From positions 23,062,303 through 23,126,302 of the forward strand of contig CM041534.1 of NCBI GenBank assembly GCA_023238725.1: a DNA stretch of 64,000 nt, read 5' to 3'. Under the pieces are notes generated by a model that was not told the DNA's origin, ran no database searches, and was given only the letters and a program-made list of their open reading frames with translations. This DNA comes from Scortum barcoo. Taxonomy: Eukaryota; Chordata; Actinopteri; Centrarchiformes; Terapontidae. Numbering within the stretch: position 1 is the stretch's first letter; the number at the start of each line of letters is the position of its first letter. Positions 51,201-63,800 of the stretch are shown piece by piece. The position numbers and the translations under genes were made by a program.

Positions 51201-54200
51201 CACAAACCACCTTTAAGTCATCTCCTTAAGGTTTTCTTAGGATTTGCTCCTTATCTTGGACTTCTACTTAAGAAATCCTTAAGGTTAGTTAAACCGCTGC
51301 ACGAAAGGCCTTAGCAGGAAGGGAAAAAACTTGGCAACATGGCTGATTTTAAAATAATGAAAGTGGTTCTTCAGAAGTCTAATCTTTTCCTTTTCTTCTT
51401 CAATTTGGTTTTATTGTCTTGTTTTCCGCCATTTTTACCATCTTTATGCTGACTCTGAGACAATATGAGGAGCAGTGAGCAGAGAGAAACAAACATGGAA
51501 ACTGTCGCATTTTTACTGCTGAATCTCTTCCACTGCTGGAAATGTTTTAACATTAGTCTTTAAATAAGGAAACCTTTAAAGAGATTCAACACCCTTCTGT
51601 AAGTTTCTTAGCTAAGGGGAAATTAACCCTTAACTGTAAATGCCTAAGGAGGAAATTTGAGCTTTTCTGTTTTTTATTGTCAGTTAGTCAAAACATTTCA
51701 TTTGATGAGGTCTCCAAAAAGTATCTGAAATGATCCTCAGGGAGCAGACGGGTGAACAGAGGGGTGGGCGGACAGACGGACAGATGGACTAAGTGACGTC
51801 GCCTCCGTTTGACTTGCTGCTCACAAAAAAGTTGTGATATGAATTATGAAAGAAACATTCTCCCACTTTTTCTCACGTTGCTCCTGCTGTGCAGATTTTG
51901 AGATATTTTCTTCTCAAATTTCTACTACTTGTGGAAGCTGAAATCTCAGACAAACACCAAAATTATATTGTGGTACAATATTAAAAAGACAAATAATCTC
52001 ACATTGCAACTACTCTGGTATTTGATATAAGTCATTTATTTAAGCAAAAATAAAAGAAAATTAAAGGTTCCAGCTCCTCAAATGGGAACATGTGACTGTC
52101 TTTTGTATATTTGGGTGTTTTTGAAGACTCTGGGAGCTTTTTGTCACTTTTTTGGGACATTTTATACCTAAATGATTTAGTCATTAAGGAAAATAATTGG
52201 CACATTAACTGATAATAAAAAAAATTCACTGTTGGTAGATTATATGCTTAATTCATCGAGCAAAAACATGCTTTGATTTCACGGACAATGTGAAGATTTA
52301 CTGATAATTAACAGATAAGAAAGATCTTTAGTTGCATCTTAAATATTTACTCGATCCAGATATGAACAGTTTTATTAGAAATGTTTTCTTTTAAAGATAC
52401 TCAACTGATGGTCGGATATTTTAAATCAGGACCAAAGAGATAAACATGCTCCAGAAACCAGGACAGGTCAGGAGTCATTTAGGTCAAAGAGCTTGTTGTG
52501 TAATAAATCAATCACCCGTCGGGCTCTGAGCTCCGCCTGTCAGGATGTCCAGTCACGTTTACAGTCCAATCGCCACCGAGGATTTTAATGCTGAGTCCAA
52601 ACGTGCAGCGTGAGGAAGCGCTGACTGATGTGATGGTCACGCTCGCTGTGTGAGCTGAGCAGGCTGCAGACCTCCATTAAACACCGACAGGACTCACCTG
52701 AAGTTACTCTTATCATCACCTGTGTTTCTGTTTCTTATTTAAGTCTGTTTTAACTTTCTGAAAGCATCCATCACACCCACTTTATGTCGACATGGTGTAA
52801 AAAGGAAGTGTCTGTCACTTTTCATGTTTATGACCGAGCGCAACACGATGAACGCCCTCAGGGTAAGACAGATGTGTGTGTGTGGGTCGTTATTATCCAC
52901 GTTTGTACGGTTCATCCCATCGAAACAAAGACAACGGGGCCACGTTTTAAATCACAACACGTGTGACGTTGTAGGTCTCAGGTGCACAAACTCTGTGGGA
53001 GTCTGCTAACAAGACAGACTGAAGCTCAATATGGATCAGGACGTAACAACAGTCAGATCCTTTCATTAAGAAAAAGTCCTCATGCCATACTATAGAAATA
53101 CTTGAGGATGTTACTTACGCTAAAGTATGAGGTATTAAAAAAGTATTAAAAGTAAAACACTTAAATACAGTAAAGTGTCCCCTGTGTCTGTTGTCCTGTT
53201 GTCTGTTCTCTCATTAGATGTAAAAGCATTAAAGCATCATTAATGTAAAAGCAGGATTTTACTGTTGGAGTTGGTTCATGTTTTCATGTATCATTTTCAA
53301 CTAGTTTGTATTTTGGGACTGCAGCTAATGATTCTTTTCATTCTGGATCAATCTGCTGATTCTTTTCTCCATTGATCGATTGTTTGCTTTGTTTAAAAAG
53401 AGTGAAAATAGTGAGAAATGTCATCACAGTGACCCAGAGCCCAAAGTGACACCTTCACAATGCTTGTTTAGTCCAAACTTCAACATTATTCAGATTTTTA
53501 AAGACATTAAAAAAAGAAAAGCAGCAAATCTTGACATTTGAGAAGCTGAAAACTATGAAATGATTTTAATTAACTAATCATTTCAGTTGTACTTGTATAA
53601 AATGGGGTGTTTAATTGAAGTAATTTTCCTCTGATATGTGGTGGAGTAGAAACAAAAAGTGGCATGCTTAAACTTAAATACTACAAATGCGTACTTAAGA
53701 ACAGTACTTCAGTGAATGTACTTTAAATGTTTTTTTCCACCGCTGTGTTAGACATAAAGAATCAGCTCCTTCGTTTCGTTGTCTGACGGAGCAGAGTGAC
53801 GATTTGCAGCTGGAGGCGGCTGGTTTTGGTTTTTAACACTTAATTAGCACGACGATGACAGAAAGACATTTGAAACAAACAGTTTGTTTAAGACGTTTAT
53901 ACGATCGCATGACTCAAACAGATATTTCATTCGTCGTTCTAATTCCACGTTGGAAACAGTTACCTCATAAGTTAAGTGATGTGACACAACTGCATGAGCA
54001 CACTGATGTATTTAGAGGAAATAAAACAAAGAAAATGTAAAAGAGACAGTGATGCTCGGCGTTTATGAGCTCTAATAGCCCACTGTGACGTGTGCGGAGG
54101 TGTGTGAGGCTCCTCTGAGGCAGCCTGATGTGTTTTCACGTGATTCTATTCTGTTTTATTTTGCACTACCTCATTTTTGCTTTTCTATCTTGTTTATTTT

Positions 54201-57200
54201 ATTTTGTAATATTATACTTTTTTTAATCTTTTATACTTATTCTATTTGGGCTTGCACCGGGACCAGGGTAGCTAATCTCGTTCCATCCCATGTTTGACTT
54301 GTGTTGGAATGACAATAAAAAATCCTTGAATCCTTGAATCCTTGAATTTAACGGAGGTAAACACGGTGGACGGTCATGTGTAGTGACACTTTGCTCTGAA
54401 GCAGCACATCTGTCCCGCTGCCTTCAGACTTTTACAGCTCAGCCGTGGACAACAGTCGCTCACATTAACGTACAGATCGCTGCATGTTGTGACCTTCGAC
54501 CTGCTTTAACCACAGCTTTATTATTGCAGCACATTTAGTCCAATTACATGTTTTGTTGTACAGCGTGCAAATCAATCACAAGAAAGCAGAGTAAAAAAAG
54601 AAATTTGCAGAACATGTTCCCCTCCAGATCCACGGCTCCACACCGCTTTGGTTTTAGGCCATTTTAATTCACTTCAGCGCGGCTCGTAGCTGCAGTAAAC
54701 ATTGCATAAACAGACTTTTTTTTTTGTTGCTCCTCTGCGGCGGTGAACACAACATAACCTGCTCCAACCTGAACTAATCCAAACACCGCACGGCTGACTG
54801 AAGGAACAGCCCTTTGATAGTATAAAACACTGCTTCTCTTCACCTGGAGGGACCCACAACAAACCCGTGGCACGACATCCACAGGTTACCCATGAGGCCA
54901 CATTCCTCTAAAGGCGAAGGTTTTTATGATGTTAATCCATACGAGTCATTTCACAGACGGAGTGAAGCTTTAAATGCAGCTTGTTTATCGTGAAGACTTT
55001 TGCAAGCTTGTGAGAAAATGTAGGAGAGATTTACTGTACGTGAGAAATGAAAAGTAAGTATCAGTGCAGCACATTTTTCCCCTCAATGCTCGACAGATTT
55101 CCACACTTCACGCTGCTAGATATCAACGCCGCCGACCGACGGAGCGCCAGCTGGAAACGCCACAAACAAAAAGATGCCATCGCTTGATATAAAAAAAAAA
55201 AAAGATTTATTCGCCTCCAAACAGCCGCTGACCCTACTGTACTGGACGCCGATGAGAAGCCGAGTGAAGAAATGCAGTTTAACATGCCGGGAAAGATCTG
55301 TGGCTGATTGTACACAAATAGGTCACGGTTTTACAGATGGGGCCTCGCAGGGCACGGACGCATCCGAGGCTTGAAAATTAGCCAACAACTCGGCTGCGAA
55401 TTACAGCCCCGCAGCGCTCCAGCCTCGTGTTTGTCCTCTGAGGCGGCGTCGAAGCGTGGCAACCTGAGAGGCTTCCTGTTAGATCCGACACGAGTGTGAT
55501 AACAGCCTCACAGCTCCTCGTGAAGCAAACTGAGAAAAACACTTTGACTTTTTTTCCTTTCCTTCCCCCCTTGGCTGCCACGCTCAACTGAGAGAAATAA
55601 CATTTATAATCAAACTGTTAGAAAATGTCAGCCTGTCTCATGTTTTTTCTCCTCCCCCACCATCTGTTGGTTTTAAGAGCCAGCCGCCGCGGCGCGTCCC
55701 GTCCATCAAACGATGCGATTGACGCGTGACATCTTTTTTCCTTCTGCTCTTCAAGTTTCTGCGGGTTGATGGTCTTTCCTCGGCCTGTTCGGTCACGGTC
55801 AGCGCAGCTCGTGGGATTAACGCTGGCTTCAAAACAGCTGTTTAATGCCAGAAACCGTGTTCCTACAAGAAGAAGAGCACGTCTCACAGATTTATATCAA
55901 ATCTATTTCAAGGATTTCTCCCTGTTATCTCTCCATCTTGGGACACCTACATTCATGTGCATCTTTTACTGATGTCGTTGAGTTTCACAGTCAGACAACC
56001 AAATTTATGATGTGGAAGAGGGAAAGAGCAGCCAGGATTTAAAATAACAATTCAGATGATTAACAGTCTTAAAAAGCTGCATGGAGTGACAGTTTAATAA
56101 AGAAACAGTGGAGATCGCCGTCTAATTCAGTAATCTGTAAACCTGCAGACAACACGACTTCAACAGCACTCTGAAAACACGACTGTTGATATTTCAAAGC
56201 TTCTTCTTTAGCCCACAATAATCAGACAAACGCTAATTAACATCAACTCTGTGATGCGTGAAACCCTTGGCTCTCTGAGTTCATTAACACCTGGTTAAAG
56301 ATAATTCTTAGGCGACAACACACTGTATAATGTTGATGTTTGATAAAAGCGAGTTATATGATCGCTTCGTTGGCTTAGTTACCAACTACAAAGCTGTTGT
56401 ATAAAAAACTGAGCTCCCCTTTTGTATAAGTAATGTTAATTTCTTGAAATTGTGAGCTTAATTGATCCATTTTCCCACTTGGAGGTTCACTTTTGTCTGA
56501 AAAACACAGACAAGCATCATCATTTCAGCTGATTCAGATAATGTAGAAACCAGTAAATATATATTAACTGTATATTAAATTTAAAAATATCATGAATGAG
56601 TATTGTTAAGTATACTACTAATATAATATCTTCATATACGTCAGTAAAATTGAAAAATTTATAGTCCCTACTTCCTGTTGTTGCTGCTCATCTGAGGAAA
56701 ATATGTAAAATGTGATTAATAACACAATTGAGAACACAACTGATATGAAATTAATTACAGTGTGGGTCAGATCATTCAGCCTTTGCAGCAACAACGCACA
56801 AACACAGTGGAAAGTGGCACTGAGCCCCCGAGTTCTCCTTCGTCTGACACCTTTACCCGACTTCAGGTGACACCTTCTGCCTCTTTACCGGCTCCGTTTA
56901 TCCTCCGACACCACTTTTCTCACTCTGAATTGCTAAAAAACACTTCAGACACTGAGCTCACAGCATTAAAAAAAACCTCACAGACATCTAAATCTAAGAT
57001 CACACACTGAGAGAAACGTTCACGTCTTTAAAAACACAAACACAAAGCGACTTTAAGTTTAAGAGTTTAAGAGTACAAAAGCTTTTTATTCAAGCCTGGA
57101 TATGGAAAGTCCCAAACAAAAAGCGTGGTTACTAGACACCAAATGCACTTTGTTCTCCACCTACAGTCAGCCGGCTGCGTTCCCAGAGGAAGCGAATAGA

Positions 57201-57741
57201 AAAGCTTCGTCCCACACTTCACGTTCGCTCAGATCTGGTATGACGGCAACAAACAAGCCCATAATCCCCATTTTGATGACCACACCCAACATCACAAATA
57301 CAAGTATGAAGACTAAGACGAAGCATGTGCAGTCCTGCAGCAGGATGTTCGGAGGCTGACCTCAGAATAAACGTACGGTCTGTGGCTAAAGCTTCAGACG
57401 GACGTTATATTCCTGTTTTTATTCCCCTTCATGCTGTAAAACATGGATGGGCAGGTGGATTAGAGGAGATAAAGGAAGACAAAAGGTGCAGTCTTGCCAT
57501 TTTGCAGCAGTCAAAACAGACGAAAACGTTTCAGTCGCATCAAACGATCCGTAATAGTCCACTCACAACGGACAGACACAATGTCATGTTATTTTATGTT
57601 TTCAGCGACGGTTAATGAATCTATGACTCTTTAAAATTCAACCTGATACTGAAATCAACAACTGAGAACACTGACAATGAGTTAATGTTAATAACAGTAT
57701 ATAATAATAACAATAATTATAATATGTATGTATGATGACTA

Positions 57742-57790
<49 letters not shown>

Positions 57791-60700
57791 TCAGTGGTAA
57801 GATAGTGACAGCCGAATATTGGAGGTGTATTGGGGGTGGAGGAAGACTTAAAATAAAATTCTTGGTATTCTTAGAAACGCTGGGTCTTTGAGCAGCTTCT
57901 CATTTCTGGCTCCGGGTTAAACGCAGACTCGTGTTGGTTTGAATCGTTTCTGGATGATGAGAATCATGTAAGAAGATGATTCGATTATGCACTCGATGGC
58001 TATGAACATCATGCAGATGCTAGACTAACAAGTCTCAGACAAACAGCGTCCTCACAGACTCAGACTGACGTTTTTCATTTTAACATAACACAGCTAAGCT
58101 TCCGTACACAGAGGTTAGATTAATCCTCTGAAGTTCACATGTCCAAACTGTTAATTTTCGCCTTTAACTTAAGAGAAAAAGGCTTTTTTATGATGAGGAC
58201 AGATCGATTTAACAACATTAACATAGTAAAATTCATTTCTATGTAAATATTTTGATCATTTTTAAATCAATAAAAGACAAATGATGCAAGATTTGCATAT
58301 AAAGTCGGGCTACATATGGGAATAATGAGACGTGCAGCACAGCATTTATTTCTGTTTAAACTGAGCTCTCATAACCTCTTCTTCTTTTTACTTTAAACAT
58401 CAAAACAACGTGTGAATGAATCGATCCAGAACTGCCTACGTATCCCGTTTTATCCTGTTATTAGAAAGCAAACTAGTAAATAGGTAAACAACATCTTGAT
58501 GAATCTCAGTCGACTCTGCTTCCTCCCGCCGTACAAAAGTGAAGACAAAATATCTCAGATAAGGGCGCCGCCATCCTGTGCTGATGACGTCATTTGCAGC
58601 CAATAGTGACAGAGGAAGGAAGCGCACCTGATTCGATCAGTAACCAATAACAAGCGACTATTAGCTAACAATTGCCTGCTAAAGTTAAAATTACGTCTCC
58701 TTTCGATGTTTCTACTCGTTCAATCCCTGAAAAGACGTCTCACCCTCTTTTTATTGCATCAAATAACTAATTAAAACCAAACTGATCAGAAAAATGAACA
58801 CTTTCACAAACATCAGCATGATAATAACTACGTAAAATGACAGAAACCATCTTTGGAAAACATGGAGGGGATTTATAAGCTGTACTGCAACCAGCCACCA
58901 GGGGGCGATCCAGATTTATTTCAGTTTTAGCTTCAGTCATGTTGTCCATCTTTATATACAGTTTATTATCCAGCCCTACTGGAGATGAACACACAGAGTA
59001 AGCCGCCTACGTTAGCCTCACCTCTGATATAGAATCAAATTAATAAATCCCAAATAAATCCTGAATTTTTCTCACCGAAATAAAACACCATAAAACAACC
59101 CTTGGAAGAAACACTAGGTTAAAGTTACTGCTGAAGGTCATAAGTTAATCAGCCAGACTTGATAACATCTGCAGCTTATTTTGGAGCAGACAAACATTTT
59201 TCTTGTATATTTAGTTTTATAAATGTTTAAAAAAAAGAAAAAAAGAGAGAGATAGTCTTGCCCCTCCAGCAGCTCCCCTTCAACATGCAGGGAAACCCGC
59301 AGCTCGACAGGCTTGCTGTGCATCGTTTCTGTTGCTACGCTACGATCGCCACAGATCGCCTGCCTCTGCTTCAACAACGATTTCACCAAACTGTCCCAGA
59401 ACGATTTTCAACACCCAGCGAGGAATCAGGGCGTAGAAACACACCAAACGGGCCTCTATGATTGTGGACAGATCAGCTCAAAATAAAGTTAAAGGTCCCG
59501 TTTGTGGTGGATTTCAAACTGTGTAAGTGCAAAATGTAGAAGGAGATTCATAGTTAGAGACGTCATATCTGACACAGTGTGTTTAAAATAGCGCCGCCTC
59601 TGTGCTGAAAATATCTCAAAGTGATGTGAAGTTGTCAGCGTTCGACCTCTCATCCTGTGAAATAATCAAAATGAGCCACGAGACAAAATAAAAGCCTGAT
59701 ATTGCTTTTTATCAGTTAGTGTGTCAGAGGGACTCTTCCTGTTAATCTGCTCTGCACGCTGCTTGATTAACGTTTTTTCATCAACACGAGTAAACATGGA
59801 ACGAGTGATTTAACAGCAGACCGTTTTGCTCTCCGTCATCTAGGTTTTGAAAGTTTCTGCTGCACATTAAGACACAAACACACAACATATTTCTTTGTTT
59901 TCCCCACAGTGTCCTCTCTTACAACACCGCTCGTGGCAACCGAAGCGTCATTAAAATGTTTTATGGTTAACGTTCGGGGTGCTGCAGTTAAAGTTCGGAT
60001 CACTGTCTCTGTTTGATGTTGAAACTTCCAAGAGAGACTTGAGGAAGAAGAAGAAGAAAAGTTTATTTTATTAAAACATTAAACTAAAAACAATAAAAAC
60101 ATTTAACCAAAAAACAACAATCTTTCCCAAAACCTCGAAGTGCTTTTTGCCGCCAGAACCGGACCACACACAGGGAGATTTTGTACTCGAAAAAGTCGTA
60201 CACGGACGTCATTTCCTTTAAAAATCGCTCAACAAGAAGAGGATGAGAGGGATTATCTTTTTATTTTTAAGAGCTTGAAAGTCAGGTCAGCATTTAAACT
60301 GGTCTAGAGGGGAAACGGAGGGAAACGGACGCCGATAATAGTTGTGAGAAAAAAAACGTCTGGAGTCTGACTCAAGGTTTCGGCTCCACCTGGGGACCAG
60401 CACAACCATCAACAGCAGATTCCTCCATCCACCGAGCGGCAGGATGTATTAAACAATCCAGCTGTCCGCCTCCATCCGCTCCACAGTTTGTCTCCGCGAC
60501 GATCACCCGCCTGGAGAAAACGCTCCTCGTCCATCTTTCTCTCTCTCTTCTCTCTTGTTGGAGCAAATGAGAGTCAGATGTTTGTGCAGAGGAAGGACGG
60601 ACGAAGGACCCCCACCCATCCTGCTCTGCTGGGGGGGTGGGGGTTGTTTGGGAAGGGGGGGGTGGATAGCATCTGTGTTAACGCGCACACACTGACAGGA

Positions 60701-61812
60701 AGTTTAACATTCCACCTAACTTCCATCATCGGCCTGGCAGCTGAGGCCGTTTTCATTGAGAGTAAACCGAAAGCTGGAACGGCTCAGTGAGAAATCAGCA
60801 CCAGTCGACGTTACCTCTGGAAATGAATGCAGCTGGATTTTTATTTTAATCACCTGCTCTCGGCTGCGCACATTTTACAAAGCTTGCCCATGAGGCTTGA
60901 ATAAACAAAAAAAAAAAAACAAAAGACGTCCTCTGGTGCTGCCCCGTCAAAAAGCATGACTCGCCCAAACAAAGACAAGGCCCCCTTTCACCCCACGAAT
61001 TCCTTGACAACTGCTGCAAGCTTCCTGCCGGCATTTGATATGCTCCGCTCCGTTCCCATGACCGAACTCCAGTCATGCCGAGCTTTCCCCTCGCTGAGCG
61101 GTTGACGGCACCGTCTCACTGATGAGTTTTTTTTTTTTCCCCACGAAGCTCCCTCCCCCCTTGTTCTCTGCACCAGCGAGGGTGACACAGCGAGTCAAGA
61201 GCCATTTTCGTTTGAGCTTTCGACGCTTTGTCAAAGTGGCGCGTCCCGCTGCAATTACAAGGTGAGACGACGAGGAGCCGCCGTGGGACGTCACGTATAA
61301 TTAGCTTCAACCTTAAGTGGTCAGGACGCAACCTTTTCTTTCTGCGAGGTCTTTTTTGGTTTGTTTTCACTCTTTCAGCTCTGCAGCCGTCTGAGTAAAT
61401 AAGAAGAGCAGGGACGGTCAGCTGTTTAAGGTCACATAAAAAAAGAGCTCCTGCGGCGTCACTTTCACTTCGCATATTTTACCCATCCAGTCCTGGAGTC
61501 TGAACCGGCGACCTCGTCATCACGACCACGCTCCTCCTGACTTACGTCTGGACAGCGAGCGTCCTTTATGAACTCAAACAGCCCCTTTAACCTCCCCATC
61601 TCCCCCCTTTTTTGTCTCTTCTGCGGCGGGGTAAACTCACCAAGCTGACTCTGTTTTTCCCAGCATGTGGTTGCCAGGTTGGACAGTTCCTGGTATTTGT
61701 CCGCCAGCTGGAGTTTGCCGTTGCAGAGGCGAGGCCGCCGGGCGAGGCTGTCCTCAGCCAGGCTCCGGTTGGTGGTTAGCAGCATCTCTCTGTCCACTTG
61801 AAGCTCCTGAAA
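42248..61812 (-). CDS. vps37d: ESCRT-I subunit VPS37, VPS37D-like; last three coding exons (5' partial)
   Basis: Minus-strand exons 61812-61641 (172 nt), 49209-49127 (83 nt) and 42853-42248 (606 nt with TAA) join in phase across GT-AG introns, giving 286 residues. The first carries LQVDREMLLTTNRSLAEDSL, RRPRLCNGKL and DKYQELSNLA. The next two give a helical EEVARAEERSE-ELLEKFMEGN, then LDEFLDSFQSSRKTYHVRRA. This is the Mod(r) domain, which assembles with TSG101 and VPS28 to sort ubiquitinated cargo into multivesicular bodies. RRPRL and HVRRAQAEKMQE fit VPS37D best by memory; VPS37B and C are less similar. The tail is Pro/Gln-rich and ends with an acidic run (EEEAKEEEEEEEEMGGMI). The N-terminal exon was not found up to 64000 and should lie to the right. 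Confidence 0.85.
42854..49126 (-). other. vps37d: vps37d intron, 6.3 kb
   Basis: Bounded by the donor after 49127 and the acceptor before 42853. It holds a MITE at about 43728-44096 and otherwise unremarkable AT-rich sequence. Patches at 45600-46200 and 46950-47330 are less AT-rich or well-structured and could be conserved non-coding elements, but no evidence beyond composition is available. Confidence 0.6.
43728..44096. mobile_element. MITE-like element with ~28-bp near-perfect terminal inverted repeats
   Basis: The left end gggttaacatgagactttta continues ttaaga; the right end has tcttaataaaagtctcatg then ttaacct. The repeats lie at about 43736-43762 and 44059-44086 and flank about 300 bp of AT-rich DNA with no reading frame. 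The outer sequence also pairs weakly (ttattat / aataac). The element is in a vps37d intron. Confidence 0.75.
53095..53750 (+). repeat. teleost interspersed repeat, fuller copy
   Basis: It runs from 'tacttacgctaaagtatgag' and 'aagtattaaaagtaaaac' through 'actgcagctaatgattct', 'ttctccattgatcgattg', 'agcagcaaatcttgacattt' and 'gagaagctgaaaac' to 'taatcatttcagttgtac' and a final 'ccaccgctgtg'. Pieces recur at 4471, 32640 and 62140. Two families may be nested here: the 'acttttact' one outside and the 'ctgcagctaatgatt' one inside. Confidence 0.6.
54100..54352 (+). repeat. LINE 3' end with octamer tail
   Basis: A T-rich 3' region leads to 'gcaccgggaccagggtagc', 'ttggaatgacaataaa' and then tandem 'tccttgaa' octamers (54327-54348). 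Tandem tails of this kind are characteristic of fish non-LTR retrotransposons; the clade is not determined. Orientation is plus, opposite to vps37d. Confidence 0.6.
57167..57361 (-). other. open frame of 64 codons with a transmembrane-like segment, unassigned
   Basis: The minus-strand frame is bounded by TGA at 57364-57362 and TGA at 57169-57167. It reads a Cys-bearing start, about 25 hydrophobic residues (FVLVFILVFVMLGVVI within them) and a polar tail ending SSGNAAG. The first Met is at 57292, inside the hydrophobic stretch, so it could only be an exon with an upstream acceptor (a cag at 57336-57334 is possible but lacks a good pyrimidine tract). It could equally be chance. I do not recognise a family. 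Confidence 0.15.
57742..57790. repeat. (AAT)n microsatellite
   Basis: About 16 uninterrupted AAT triplets in a vps37d intron. Confidence 0.95.
60631..60665 (+). other. G-run cluster, G-quadruplex-capable
   Basis: Runs of 7, 5, 3 and 8 G separated by 1-6 nt loops. It lies in the sense of the plus strand, that is, the non-transcribed orientation for vps37d RNA, which would carry C runs. Confidence 0.7.
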
Positions 61813-62139
61813 CTGAACAGAAATGACAGATTAGCCCGTCGGGCATGCCGTGCAGCTGTGTGGTAGTCAGTGTTGTTATTACACTAATTTACAGCGGGTC
61901 CAGGATATTATAAATCCCTGTTAAATACTTGTGGATATGCCAGGAACTTTTATTTTGAAGGTTATCAGATTTCCACTACTTTTCTCCCCTGAGTGTTTTT
62001 AATCTCATTTTCTGGGAGTAAATGTTCTGCATTTATCAGGAAAAACAGAGTTTTATTTTACAAACTGTATGAATAGTTACATTAGCTTTACTTCCTCTTT
62101 TTCTTCTCTTTCTCGCTCTATATTTTCGCTATGATCAGC

Positions 62140-62390
62140 CCATCGATAGAAAGTTAATCTGCAAGATCTTTGTCATGATTTAAGTCACTTTATAAGAAAA
62201 AACATCAAACTTTTCAATGATTACAGCCTCTTAGATGTGAGGATCTGTTGCTTTTCTCTCTTATATTACTGTTGTACTGCTGTAAACTGACTGTTGGTCA
62301 GACAAAGAGACATTCGACGACGTCGCCTTGAACTCTGCGACGCTGCTTCAATCAGTAATGAAAGTAATAATCAGCTGCAGCTCTGCGATC
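62140..62390 (-). repeat. degenerate teleost interspersed repeat, reverse copy
   Basis: The patches 'aaagttaatctgcaagatc', 'atgatttaagtcacttta', 'ttagatgtgaggatctg' and 'ttgcttttctctcttat' are the reverse counterpart of the 53.3-53.6 kb copy. Confidence 0.5.
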
Positions 62391-63529
62391 CCCAGGACAT
62401 GACTTTAACCTACACTGAATGAGTGTAAAGTTTATGTGCCGTTCTTTATGTTTTGTTTTTCGTGGTGTGTGTTACGTGGGCCGTGACGGCACAATGCACT
62501 ATTGAGTCTGTGGTGGTGCATTCAGGGAGTTATAGAGGCATCATTTATACAAGAAAAGACTGAATTCTTTGTTTCTCTTACAACTGCAGCAAAGTTATGT
62601 TGGTGCCCTGCAGTAAATTGAAAGAAGATCCCAGAGGGTCGTTTTCAATACAACACAACGCAGAGTTGTTGGAGGGATGGGGGGGGGGTGATCAGAGCTG
62701 AACTGAGAAAGTTTTCTGTATGTTTGAAAGACCGATGCGTTCACTTTCACACGCAGACTGTTTTATCTTCAGCTGCTGACAAATAGAGACTGAAAGGACA
62801 CCGAATCACCTGAAGGTGGGGCGACAAATCTCCCCACCCCACCTGCCCCTCTGTTATTATCATTATTAATATTATTGTTAATATAGCAGCCTGTTTCTGT
62901 CACAAATATGCAACAACACTTATCAACGGCTGCGTGTCATTTTAAAGTAGGTCATTTCTGAAGATCTTCTGTTTCTGAATCAAAGCGTTTTGGAAGAAAA
63001 CCCTTTGAGCGTTTGTGTGTTTTCAAAAGAGAACGGATCGGAGCGTAGAGACAAACAGTCCTGGAGTCTCTGCGATGGACTGTCGGTCTTTAATAAATCG
63101 CTCCGTGCTCATATAATCGAACTAACTCGGCGACCCGACACCTGCCAGCTGCCGTCCTCGCTGTCCTCTATACTCGTGGCCTGGATCATAAAGTGACGCT
63201 CGCCGTTTAGCCTTTATTTAGTCTTTATTTAGGGCTCAACTCTGTCTGGGTATCTGTGTTTGAACCAGTTTACATCGTCATGGTAACCAACTGATGCTGC
63301 ACAGACAACCTGTTCAGCTCGAAGGATCGAATCAAAACCTTTAAAACAACTAGAAACACCAGCGCTAAATCAGAAAGAGGAGTCATATTTCTATCACAGA
63401 AACTTGAGTACACGAGAGGTATAAACTATCATATGCTTTACTGTTAAATATGGAGGCTCTATCAGAAATAAATGTGGATAAAAATATAAAAAACAATTGT
63501 ATAATCTCATTGAGCACTAAATATTAAAG

Positions 63530-63800
63530 TAGAGGAAAGTTAGTATGTTTACTCAGGTACTGCACTTCGATTTTATGCGGCTTTATACTTCTACTTCACT
63601 ACTACAGAGAAATATTGTAATTTTTCTATTTAATTTATGTAATAACTGTTTTGATTCACTGGTTGCAGATTTTACATTTTTACATCTCCCATAAAACTTT
63701 ATTTACATAATGTTTCAGTACTTTTATTTTTCATCTTCTAAATCTGTTTTGCTGCAAAAACCCCTAGACTTTTACTTGTAATAGAGTATTTTAATAACAA
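63530..63800. repeat. teleost 'acttttact' interspersed repeat
   Basis: The patches 'tttactcaggtactgcactt', 'tacttctacttcactactac', 'agagaaatattgtaat' and 'gacttttacttgtaatagag' match the family found at 16.6-17.0, 21.9 and 31 kb. Confidence 0.55.

Larger units (their letters stand above)
49210..61640 (-). other. vps37d: vps37d intron, 12.4 kb
   Basis: The interval contains no recognised exon. It holds a repeat copy at 53095-53750, a LINE tail at 54100-54352, an AAT microsatellite, a G-rich block at 60631-60665 and a hydrophobic minus-strand frame at 57167-57361. A short CTG run (5 units) occurs at about 51018-51035. Confidence 0.6.

Noticed and set aside
51100..51660. Repeated 'ccttaaggttt', 'ttagctaagg' patches suggesting a PIF/Harbinger-type MITE
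   Set aside because: The motifs recur but I could not establish paired terminal inverted repeats or boundaries.
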